From contig QHYP01000071.1 in assembly GCA_003224195.1 (NCBI GenBank), positions 1 through 5,538 of the forward strand: a stretch of 5,538 nt of DNA. The letters run 5' to 3'. This stretch comes from Acidobacteriota bacterium. GTDB taxonomy: Bacteria > Acidobacteriota > Terriglobia > Acidiferrales > UBA7541. A model generated the notes under the pieces. It was given only the letters and a program-made list of their open reading frames with translations. It was not told the DNA's origin and did no database searches. Made by a program: the position numbers and the translations under genes. Position 1 is the stretch's first letter. Each line of letters starts with the position of its first letter. Below are positions 1 through 5,464 of the stretch, piece by piece.

Positions 1-181
1 CTCGCTCGCGCTCCTCCGGCGCGTTGTCAATCGTGTCAAACGCCCGGAATTGCACCTTGGGGTTCGACTTCGCCAACACCTTGGTGATGGCCGCCGTCAA
101 CGTCGTCTTCCCGTGATCAATGTGCCCAATCGTCCCAATGTTTACGTGCGGCTTCGACCGCTCGAATTTCTCCTTCGCCAT
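1..181 (-). CDS. tuf: Elongation factor Tu, N-terminal 60 residues (gene continues beyond the window edge)
   Basis: EF-Tu is the cytoplasmic GTPase that carries aminoacyl-tRNA to the ribosomal A site. The visible part begins MAKEKFERSKPHVNIGTIGH and contains the P-loop GHIDHGKT at residues 19-26. It reaches the start of switch I with the motif FDTIDNAPEERER at 48-60, just before the expected GITI. This is diagnostic of bacterial EF-Tu; the usual Val in the P-loop (GHVDHGKT) is Ile here, a common conservative variant. The start is the ATG at 179-181. A GAGGAG ribosome binding site lies at 193-198, 11 nt upstream, which is rather far. It is the last gene of the str operon visible here, 84 nt after fusA, and is probably co-transcribed with it. 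The 3' part lies outside the window, so I cannot say whether the gene is intact. Confidence 0.97.
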   Translation of the reverse strand, partial: MAKEKFERSKPHVNIGTIGHIDHGKTTLTAAITKVLAKSNPKVQFRAFDTIDNAPEERER

Positions 182-201
182 TGCTTCTTTTGCTCCTCAA
201 T

Positions 202-218
202 TGACCGCTTCGCGGTCA
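202..218 (-). promoter_or_regulatory. Perfect 7-bp hairpin just upstream of the tuf ribosome binding site
   Basis: In the fusA-tuf spacer the sequence TGACCGC (202-208) is followed by a 3-nt loop and its exact complement GCGGTCA (212-218). In the minus-strand transcript this gives a 7-bp stem closed by a GAA triloop, with GCGAAGC at the tip, a sequence known to form unusually stable mini-hairpins in DNA. It ends only 3 nt before the GAGGAG site of tuf. No U-run follows, so it is not a classical intrinsic terminator. A role in mRNA processing, stability or tuf translation is inference. Confidence 0.4.
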
Positions 219-265
219 GCGATCTCTTCGAAGTGCGAGAACCAAAATCTGAGCCCAAGGAACCC

Positions 266-2527
266 CTAGCGTGTGACCCGGCCGGTCGCTTTGGCGATCA
301 CCTCGTCGGCAATCGATGCGGGCGCTTCGGCATAATGCGAAAAATGCATCGTAAAATTGGCGCGGCCCTGCGAGCGGCTGCGCAAATCCGTGGCATAGCC
401 GAACATCTCCGCCAGGGGCACCTCGACGCGGATCACGTTGCTCCCCGCGCGGTTTTCCGTGCCCTGAATCTGCGAGCGCCGCGCATTCAGGTCGCCGAAC
501 ACCTGGTGCATATACTCTTCGGGTGTAACGACTTCCACCTTCATGATGGGCTCGAGAAGCGTCGGCGAGGCCTTTCCGCACGCCTCTTTGAACGCCATCG
601 AGCCGGCAATCTTGAACGCCATTTCCGAGCTGTCCACTTCGTGGTAGCTGCCGTCCACGAGCACGACAGCGATATCCACCATCTCGTAGCCGGCGAGGAT
701 GCCGGTTTCCATTGCTTCGCGGATGCCCGCCTCGATCGGCGGGACGAATTCCCTCGGAATTGAGCCGCCGATGATTTTGTCGATGAAGAGCAAACGGTGT
801 TCTTTGTCGAAGCGCCACTTCCCGCCCCGCCCGGCGATTTGCTTCGCAAGGGCGTCGAGTTCGTCGGTGGACATTTCGTGCATGTCTTCGTGATCAGAGC
901 TTGGCAGCGGATGAACTTCGATCCTGCAGTGGCCGTACTGGCCGCGGCCGCCCGTTTGGCGGATGTATTTGCCCTCGGCTTCGGCCTTCTTGCGGATCGT
1001 TTCGCGGTAGGCCACCTGCGGCCGTCCGACGCTGGCCTGCACGTTGAACTCGCGCATCATGCGGTCCACGATGATTTCGAGATGCAGCTCCCCCATACCA
1101 GAGATGAGGGTCTGGCCCGTGTCGGGATCCGTGTGCACGCGAAACGTCGGGTCTTCCTGCGCGAGCTTCTGCAGAGCCGTCCCGAGCTTGTCTTGGTCGG
1201 CCTTGGTTTTCGGCTCGATGGCCACCGAAATCACCGGCGCTGGGAAATCGATGGCTTCGAGAATGATAGGCTTCGACTCGTCGCACAGCGTGTCGCCGGT
1301 CGTCACGCTCTTCAGGCCGACACAGGCGGCGATATCGCCCGCGTAAACGGCGTCAATTTCTTCACGCTTGTTGGCGTGCATTTGCAGCAGGCGGCCGATG
1401 CGTTCGCGCGTGCGCTTGGTCGAGTTGTACACATAGCTGCCGGCTTTGAGCACGCCGGAATAAACGCGGATGTACGTCACTTGCCCGACAAAAGGATCGG
1501 ACATGATTTTGAACGCGAGCGCCGAAAACGGCTGCTCGTCCGAAGCGCGGCGCAGCGCCGCCTCCTCATTCTCCGGATTAGTGCCCTCGACGGGCGGCAC
1601 CTCCAGCGGCGATGGCAGAAAATCCACCACCGCATCGAGCAGCGGCTGGATGCCTTTGTTTTTGAAGGCCGAGCCCGCAAGAACGGGAGTAATTTTCAGC
1701 GCGATGGTCGAGCGGCGGATGGAAGCGCGCAGCTCTTCCGGCGTCAAGGTGTGCTCGGAGAGGAATTTCTCAAGGACGGCATCGTCGTGCTCGGCGACGT
1801 ATTCGACGACCTTGTTGCGGTGTTCTTCGTAGAACGGCTTGTCGATCGCCGAAGCTTTCAACGCCGCCGCGACGTCCGCACGCGACGCCAGGAAAGTCTT
1901 GTCCCACAGCTTTTCAACCTCGAACACTTCAAACTTCGCGCCGAGCGTCTCCTCGAGCCAAACGATCACCTTCTGCTCGATAAAATCGATCACGCCGATG
2001 AAGGAATCTTCTTTGCCGAGGGGATACTGGACGGGAACAGGGTGGGCGCCGAGCCGCTGCCGCATCGAGCGGATACAGTAGTCAAAATCCGCTCCGACGC
2101 GGTCCATCTTATTGACGAATGCGATGCGCGGCACGCGGTACTTGTCCGCCTGCCGCCAGACGGTTTCCGACTGCGGCTGCACGCCTGCAACCGCATCGAA
2201 CAGCGCCACCGTGCCGTCCAGCACGCGCAGCGAGCGTTCGACTTCCACCGTGAAGTCCACGTGGCCCGGCGTGTCAATGATGTTGACGCGATACTTTTTT
2301 CCGGAGCGCGTCCAGGCCGCGGTAGTTGCCGCGGACGTGATCGTGATTCCGCGCTCGCGCTCCTGCTCCATCCAATCCATCGTGGCGGTGCCTTCATCCA
2401 CGCTGCCGAGCTTGTAGGTCACGCCCGTATAGAACAGGATGCGCTCGGTCGAGGTCGTCTTCCCGGCGTCAATGTGCGCCATGATCCCGATGTTGCGCGT
2501 ATCTTCGAGTTTGAATGCCCGGCCCAT
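266..2527 (-). CDS. fusA: Elongation factor G, with an extended G' region and a domain IV insertion
   Basis: EF-G is the GTPase that moves tRNAs and mRNA through the ribosome and helps recycle ribosomes. The 753-residue product has all GTPase motifs: P-loop AHIDAGKT (17-24), switch I ending RGITITSAATT (59-69), DTPGH (85-89), NKMD (139-142) and GSAFK (285-289). By alignment from memory, domain II runs about 312-427, III about 428-506, IV about 507-658 and V about 659-753. The domain IV tip SYHEVDSSE (627-635) keeps the conserved His629. The protein is about 50 residues longer than E. coli EF-G (704). Roughly 21 extra residues sit in the G' region (about 203-230) and roughly 30 in domain IV (about 543-578). 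The ATG has an AGGAA site 6 nt upstream (2534-2538). It lies 34 nt after rpsG, which supports co-transcription and identifies it as the main fusA rather than a distant paralogue. Confidence 0.97.
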   Translation of the reverse strand: MGRAFKLEDTRNIGIMAHIDAGKTTSTERILFYTGVTYKLGSVDEGTATMDWMEQERERGITITSAATTAAWTRSGKKYRVNIIDTPGHVDFTVEVERSLRVLDGTVALFDAVAGVQPQSETVWRQADKYRVPRIAFVNKMDRVGADFDYCIRSMRQRLGAHPVPVQYPLGKEDSFIGVIDFIEQKVIVWLEETLGAKFEVFEVEKLWDKTFLASRADVAAALKASAIDKPFYEEHRNKVVEYVAEHDDAVLEKFLSEHTLTPEELRASIRRSTIALKITPVLAGSAFKNKGIQPLLDAVVDFLPSPLEVPPVEGTNPENEEAALRRASDEQPFSALAFKIMSDPFVGQVTYIRVYSGVLKAGSYVYNSTKRTRERIGRLLQMHANKREEIDAVYAGDIAACVGLKSVTTGDTLCDESKPIILEAIDFPAPVISVAIEPKTKADQDKLGTALQKLAQEDPTFRVHTDPDTGQTLISGMGELHLEIIVDRMMREFNVQASVGRPQVAYRETIRKKAEAEGKYIRQTGGRGQYGHCRIEVHPLPSSDHEDMHEMSTDELDALAKQIAGRGGKWRFDKEHRLLFIDKIIGGSIPREFVPPIEAGIREAMETGILAGYEMVDIAVVLVDGSYHEVDSSEMAFKIAGSMAFKEACGKASPTLLEPIMKVEVVTPEEYMHQVFGDLNARRSQIQGTENRAGSNVIRVEVPLAEMFGYATDLRSRSQGRANFTMHFSHYAEAPASIADEVIAKATGRVTR

Positions 2528-2561
2528 CTCTATTTCCTGAAACCTTTCGCCCTGACTCCAG

Positions 2562-3032
2562 CTACCACCGATAGTGCGCGAAGGCCTTGTTGGCCTCAGC
2601 CATGCGGTGCACGTCTTCTTTCTTCTTCATCGCCCCGCCGCGCGAATTGGAGGCGTCAATCAATTCGTCGGCCAGCTTGTCCACCATGGTCTTCCCGGCG
2701 CGGTCGCGCGCGTACTGCAGCAGCCAGCGGATGGCCAGCGACTGCCGCCGGAAGGGATTCACTTCCACCGGTACCTGATAGTTCGCGCCGCCCACGCGCC
2801 GTGTTTTCACTTCCAGAACCGGCTTCACGTTTTCGATCGCTTTCTTGAAAACCTTGAGCGCGTCGTCGTTCGTTTTCTTGGCCACCTGGTCCATCGCGCC
2901 GTAAAAGACGCGCTGCGCCGTCGAGCGTTTGCCTTCCCACATCATCGAACAGATGAACTTCATCACCAGGTCGTTGTTGTAGACCGGATCAAGCTGCGGC
3001 GCCCGGTGGGTGACTTGTCCTTTGCGAGGCAT
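2562..3032 (-). CDS. rpsG: 30S ribosomal protein S7
   Basis: S7 is a primary 16S rRNA-binding protein that nucleates assembly of the 30S head and lines the E site. The 156-residue product begins MPRKGQVTHR and ends AHYRW, the standard length for bacterial S7. It carries the typical segments KRSTAQRVFYGAMD (35-48), RRVGGANYQVPVEV (78-91), RRQSLAIRWLLQYAR (95-109) and the C-terminal KKKEDVHRMAEANKAFAHYRW region. The start is the ATG at 3030-3032. Ribosome binding is ambiguous: AAGGAG (3045-3050) is 12 nt upstream, while GGAAGG (3035-3040) is only 2 nt upstream. An out-of-frame ATG lies between them at 3040-3042. In E. coli, S7 represses the str operon by binding the rpsL-rpsG spacer. Here that spacer is only 28 nt, so the E. 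coli-type control site is unlikely to be present in that form. Confidence 0.98.
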   Translation of the reverse strand: MPRKGQVTHRAPQLDPVYNNDLVMKFICSMMWEGKRSTAQRVFYGAMDQVAKKTNDDALKVFKKAIENVKPVLEVKTRRVGGANYQVPVEVNPFRRQSLAIRWLLQYARDRAGKTMVDKLADELIDASNSRGGAMKKKEDVHRMAEANKAFAHYRW

Positions 3033-3034
3033 TG

Positions 3035-3050
3035 CCTTCCATCGCTCCTT
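3035..3050 (-). promoter_or_regulatory. Overlapping ribosome binding sites before rpsG
   Basis: Within 16 nt lie AAGGAG (3045-3050), an ATG at 3040-3042 that is out of frame with rpsG, and GGAAGG (3035-3040), which is 2 nt before the rpsG ATG. The out-of-frame ATG opens a 17-codon frame ending with TGA at 2989-2991, inside rpsG. Because AAGGAG lies only 2 nt from that ATG and 12 nt from the rpsG ATG, neither spacing is ideal. The rpsG start itself is secure from protein homology. Confidence 0.45.
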
Positions 3051-3060
3051 CGCGCGGCCG

Positions 3061-3444
3061 CTATTTCTGAGCGGCCTTTGGGCGCTTCGCCCCGTACTTG
3101 GAACGCCCCTGCTTGCGGTTTTCGACGCCGGCGGCGTCCAGCGTCCCGCGCACGATGTGATACCGCACGCCCGGCAAATCCTTCACGCGGCCTCCGCGCA
3201 CGAGCACGATCGAGTGTTCCTGCAGGTTATGGCCGATGCCGGGAATGTAGGTCGTGACTTCAACGGCGTTCGTCAGCCGCACGCGGGCCACTTTGCGCAG
3301 CGCCGAGTTCGGCTTCTTCGGCGTTTGCGTGTACACGCGAATGCACACACCCCGCTTTTCCGGACAGCCCATCAACGCGGGCGATTTCGTCTTGGCGCGA
3401 ATGTTCTCGCGTCCCATGCGTACGAGTTGCGAAAATGTCGGCAC
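3061..3444 (-). CDS. rpsL: 30S ribosomal protein S12
   Basis: S12 sits at the decoding centre and influences translational accuracy. The 127-residue product has the hallmark stretches CPEKRGVCIRVY (27-38), TPKKPNSALRKVARVRLTN (41-59), GHNLQEHSIVLVRGGRVKDL (71-90) and the basic tail RKQGRSKYGAKRPK. Lys43 and Lys88, the positions where substitutions classically give streptomycin resistance, are both wild type, as is Asp89, the residue that is methylthiolated in E. coli. The start is GTG at 3442-3444, chosen because translation from it gives the canonical MPTF N-terminus and a GAGGGAG ribosome binding site lies 4 nt upstream (3449-3455). It is the first gene of the operon and follows a leader of about 400 nt. 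Confidence 0.98.
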   Translation of the reverse strand: MPTFSQLVRMGRENIRAKTKSPALMGCPEKRGVCIRVYTQTPKKPNSALRKVARVRLTNAVEVTTYIPGIGHNLQEHSIVLVRGGRVKDLPGVRYHIVRGTLDAAGVENRKQGRSKYGAKRPKAAQK

Positions 3445-3530
3445 AGCGCTCCCTCAGCAAACGTGGCCCTCAAGCCGTCAACTTTCTGCGCGACTGCGGA
3501 ACGGGCCATTTCGTCTGCAGCCGGTTAATG

Positions 3531-3560
3531 ACCAATTTCTTGGTTGGCCGCGGAGCGGCC
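3531..3560 (-). repeat. Two tandem hairpins 85-115 nt upstream of rpsL
   Basis: In the transcript the first is GGCCGC-TCC-GCGGCC (3546-3560), a perfect 6-bp stem of G-C pairs only. One nucleotide later comes ACCAA-GAAA-TTGGT (3531-3544), a perfect 5-bp stem closed by a GAAA tetraloop of the GNRA type. Two perfect, nearly abutting hairpins, one with a loop class that often makes tertiary or protein contacts, make this the most RNA-like part of the leader. No function can be read from the sequence alone. Confidence 0.45.
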
Positions 3561-3580
3561 GAAAAACACGTACGACATTC

Positions 3581-3623
3581 TTCGCGCTTTCTGCGCCAAG
3601 ACACACGCAAGCGCGAAAGCGCG
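3581..3623 (-). repeat. Inverted repeat with two mutually exclusive 9-bp pairings
   Basis: On the plus strand CGCGCTTTC (3583-3591) is the exact complement of GAAAGCGCG (3615-3623). The overlapping TTCGCGCTT (3581-3589) is the exact complement of AAGCGCGAA (3609-3617). The two 9-bp stems share one arm and so cannot form together. A small local hairpin GCGC-TTTC-GCGC inside the upstream arm is a third option. It may be a conformational switch in the leader, or simply a by-product of alternating GC and CG runs. Confidence 0.4.
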
Positions 3624-3739
3624 TCAAGTTTCGGAAAGGCCTACGTGCGAATCCGGAGGAACCAGCAAGAAGCTCCGCACCGCTCCAGAAAGTAGGGCTT
3701 CACTTCTGGTCTCGATTGGAGTGGCTCACTCGGCTTTGC

Positions 3740-3753
3740 GGGGCTGGCGCCCC
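3740..3753 (-). repeat. Short GC hairpin in the leader
   Basis: In the transcript GGGGC-GCCA-GCCCC forms a perfect 5-bp all-GC stem with a 4-nt loop, about 95-110 nt into the predicted leader. No U-tract follows, so it is not a terminator. It is listed as one element of leader structure. Confidence 0.35.
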
Positions 3754-3852
3754 ATTCCGGCCGCTCTTCCGCTCCATTCCTTCGTGCCTTGTTCCGGAGC
3801 CGAAGATCTTCCCTTCCAACTACAGGGTCCCATACCCCCTGACAAGTCGAGA

Positions 3853-3881
3853 AGTATAAAGAGAAAACTTCCATCTGTCAA
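3853..3881 (-). promoter_or_regulatory. Sigma-70-type promoter of the str operon
   Basis: Read on the minus strand, TTGACA (3876-3881) matches the -35 consensus exactly. TATACT (3853-3858) matches five of six -10 positions, and the spacer is exactly 17 bp with a T-rich stretch. The predicted start is an A near 3847. The site points toward rpsL, and no comparable promoter appears between it and rpsL. The near-consensus match fits a highly expressed ribosomal operon. The start site is predicted, not measured. Confidence 0.85.
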
Positions 3882-3919
3882 ATCGCTTTGGTGAAGGCTC
3901 GGTGGGAAAGGTTGTGCAA

Positions 3920-3950
3920 AACCTATGCAGCCTATTCAGTAACCTAATGC
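3920..3950. repeat. Direct repeat upstream of the str promoter
   Basis: AACCTATGC (3920-3928) and AACCTAATGC (3941-3950) are near-identical and start 21 bp apart, about two helical turns. They lie about 39-69 bp upstream of the -35 box. The spacing on one helical face could suit a dimeric or tandem DNA-binding regulator. With only two short copies, chance is a real alternative. Confidence 0.3.
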
Positions 3951-3970
3951 GTGGTCGGAATGGTTAGGTT
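3941..3970. repeat. 7-bp inverted repeat between the hydrolase gene and the str promoter
   Basis: AACCTAA (3941-3947) and TTAGGTT (3964-3970) are perfect complements separated by 16 nt. A smaller repeat of the same core, AGGTT (3909-3913) with AACCT (3920-3924), lies closer to the promoter. The 16-nt loop and lack of a T-run argue against a terminator; an operator-like site is possible but unproven. Confidence 0.3.
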
Positions 3971-3995
3971 CCGCAGGAGATAAGCAGATTGGGAA

Positions 3996-4018
3996 GAACC
4001 CCAGGCCGATGGGGGCTC
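3996..4018 (-). terminator. Weak terminator-like hairpin after the amidohydrolase gene
   Basis: In the transcript GAGCCCC (4018-4012) can pair with GGGGTTC (4002-3996), giving 7 bp with one G-U pair and a 9-nt loop. It begins about 55 nt after the hydrolase stop codon. The following bases (TTCCCAATC) are only mildly U-rich, so termination would be weak or Rho-assisted. It is the best candidate in this spacer for separating the two transcription units. Confidence 0.3.
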
Positions 4019-4072
4019 CGAGCGGGCGGGGCAGATCCCTAGTTACCCATTTGTTTTCTATAAGTTAGGCTC

Positions 4073-5464
4073 CTATTTTCTTTCTTGACCCTTCATTGGC
4101 ACGGGCGTGTGCCGCCCAATGACCGTCTGTCCGCCTTGGAGCTCAATGTAGCCGTCCCGGATCACGAGGTCCACTTTTGCAAGGTCGTCCAGGTTTACAT
4201 CCGGTCTGCCGGCGACGACCAGGACATCCGCCAGCTTCCCCGGTTGGAGGGTCCCGAGCCGATCATCCATGTCCAAGATTTCGGAGTTGGTTTTGGTGGC
4301 CGCCATGAGCGCGTCGCTAGCGGTCCCACCTACAGCCACAACCTGTTTTAATTCAGTGATATACGGCCATGGCATGTACCTATACCAATGCAAAATGAGG
4401 TCCGTACCTATCCCGCATTTGATGCCCGCTTTTCGCAGCCAACGAAGCATTTCCAGGTTCGCTTCCTTCGAAAAAGTGAATCGCCGCGAGGTTGACCCAA
4501 AATAGCCACCCCACTCGTCGAAGATTATGAGGTAGGGGATCAACGTCGGGTCGGCCGCAGTCCCCTTTTTCGCCATGAGTTGAATCGTTTCCTCGCTGCG
4601 TGGCAGGGGATGCTCGATTGTGTCCGCTCCCGCTTCGACAGCTCGCTGGATGTAAAACGTCTCCGCGTCCACGGTGACTTTCAATCCAAGCGCATGCGCT
4701 TCCTCTACGGCGGCTTTCACTTCAGCCTCCGTGAAATGGCTTCCAAGCTTGATCACATCGGCACCTTTGTGGAACTGTTCGCGCACAGCTTGCCGCCAAT
4801 CGTCAGGGCCGGAGGCGATTCGCGTCGCGTTGGTCATGCGAATCAGCAAATCGGGTGTGTTCTCAGTAGAATGCCCTCCTTCGGCGGTGATGAACTGTCC
4901 CGCCGGAAAGACGCGTGGCCCCGGTATGCGGTTCTGCGCGACCCACTCTTTCAGCCGGAAAGGGATGTCGCCTGCAGAGCCGACGTCACGAATACTGGTG
5001 ATGCCACTCTCCAGGAAGTAGCGCAATTTTTCCACGGCGCGCAGCGTCGCATCCGAATCGCTGATGGTGCGGCCAAAATCCTCTTGCGTTTCCGGGTAGG
5101 TCAGGTGGGTGTGCAAATCGATCAGACCAGGAAGAACCGTTTTGTCCGATACATCGATCACGCGCGCATCCTTGGGCCAATCGCTCGAGCCCGGCGGGAG
5201 AATCTTCGCGATCTTGTTGCGCTCGATGACGACCGTGGCTTCCCGCACCGGCGCCCCCGTACCGTCGAAAAGCCGCCCGCCGCGCAGCACGAGGGTACCG
5301 TCGGGCCCGCGCGGGCCTGGTCGCACAGGCACGCGGCGCGGGTCGTCCGAAACCGGCGTGTTCGGATCGAGGTATTTTCTGCGGTCCTGGAATCTCTCTT
5401 GGGCAAAAAGGATGGTGTTTGTGCAGACCACGAGTAGCGCCGCGGCGGCGAATCCCGTTTTCAT
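4073..5464 (-). CDS. Exported metal-dependent amidohydrolase (imidazolonepropionase-like)
   Basis: The 463-residue product fits the amidohydrolase superfamily, in the group that includes imidazolonepropionase-like and Xaa-Pro dipeptidase enzymes, which hydrolyse C-N bonds with a metal centre. Residues 1-21 look like a signal peptide (Lys2, hydrophobic 5-20, cleavage probably before Gln22), so the enzyme should act outside the cytoplasm. A Pro/Arg-rich linker follows. The N-terminal beta-sandwich (about 57-112) leads to LPGLIDLHTHL (111-121) with metal ligands His118 and His120. GADVIKL (234-240) supplies the likely carboxylated Lys239, IEHP places His285, and GIGTD gives Asp355. The C-terminal LGTLQPGKLADVLVV (403-417) is typical. 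The strand-5 ligand, usually in a VHA context, reads VDA, with Asp266 in place of His. The ATG has an AGGAGG site 5 nt upstream (5470-5475). The substrate cannot be named. Confidence 0.9.
   Translation of the reverse strand: MKTGFAAAALLVVCTNTILFAQERFQDRRKYLDPNTPVSDDPRRVPVRPGPRGPDGTLVLRGGRLFDGTGAPVREATVVIERNKIAKILPPGSSDWPKDARVIDVSDKTVLPGLIDLHTHLTYPETQEDFGRTISDSDATLRAVEKLRYFLESGITSIRDVGSAGDIPFRLKEWVAQNRIPGPRVFPAGQFITAEGGHSTENTPDLLIRMTNATRIASGPDDWRQAVREQFHKGADVIKLGSHFTEAEVKAAVEEAHALGLKVTVDAETFYIQRAVEAGADTIEHPLPRSEETIQLMAKKGTAADPTLIPYLIIFDEWGGYFGSTSRRFTFSKEANLEMLRWLRKAGIKCGIGTDLILHWYRYMPWPYITELKQVVAVGGTASDALMAATKTNSEILDMDDRLGTLQPGKLADVLVVAGRPDVNLDDLAKVDLVIRDGYIELQGGQTVIGRHTPVPMKGQERK

Larger units (their letters stand above)
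3445..3847 (-). promoter_or_regulatory. Long structured 5' leader of the str operon mRNA
   Basis: If transcription starts about 6-7 nt after the -10 box (near 3847), the message has about 400 untranslated nucleotides before the rpsL GTG. No frame in it looks like a known protein. It holds several short inverted repeats. In transcript order they are CAGGG/CCCTG (3837-3841 with 3823-3827), GGGGC/GCCCC (3740-3753), CCAGAA/TTCTGG (3704-3709 with 3685-3690, extendable past a bulge), a GC-rich pair of alternatives (3581-3623), GGCCGC/GCGGCC (3546-3560) and ACCAA/TTGGT (3531-3544). None is followed by a convincing U-run. A leader of this length and structure is compatible with autoregulation by a ribosomal protein or with attenuation; that role is inference. 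Some stems would be expected by chance at this GC content. Confidence 0.5.

Noticed and set aside
1051..1053. Amidohydrolase Cys14 or other cysteines as a lipoprotein signal, prompted by a Cys in the hydrolase signal region (gene at 4073-5464)
   Set aside because: The residues before Cys14 (LVV) lack the small Gly/Ala/Ser expected at position -1 of a lipobox; cleavage before Gln22 fits better.
797..2848. Long plus-strand open frame of 683 codons
   Set aside because: It lies opposite fusA and part of rpsG, crosses gene boundaries, resembles no protein family and is rich in Arg, His and Ala, as expected from the complement of GC-rich coding DNA.
2574..3257. Plus-strand open frame of 227 codons opposite rpsG and rpsL
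   Set aside because: It spans two certain genes on the other strand and has no recognisable domain.
3546..3572. Possible plus-strand terminator: GC hairpin followed by an A-rich stretch
   Set aside because: On the plus strand the stem is followed by A residues, not T, and no plus-strand gene needs a terminator here. On the minus strand the T-run precedes the stem.
3595..3630. Second promoter-like TTGACG in the leader
   Set aside because: The sequence at the expected -10 distance (GTGTCT) does not resemble a -10 box.
3254..3859. Plus-strand open frame of 201 codons across the rpsL start and leader
   Set aside because: It overlaps rpsL and the predicted leader, has no clear ribosome binding site and no familiar domain.
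3641..3874. Minus-strand open frame of 77 codons in the rpsL leader region
   Set aside because: Its ATG lies inside the spacer of the predicted promoter, upstream of the transcription start, and it has no ribosome binding site or known domain.
4580..5437. Plus-strand open frame of 285 codons opposite the amidohydrolase
   Set aside because: The minus-strand amidohydrolase has clear motifs, signal peptide and ribosome binding site; this frame has none of these.
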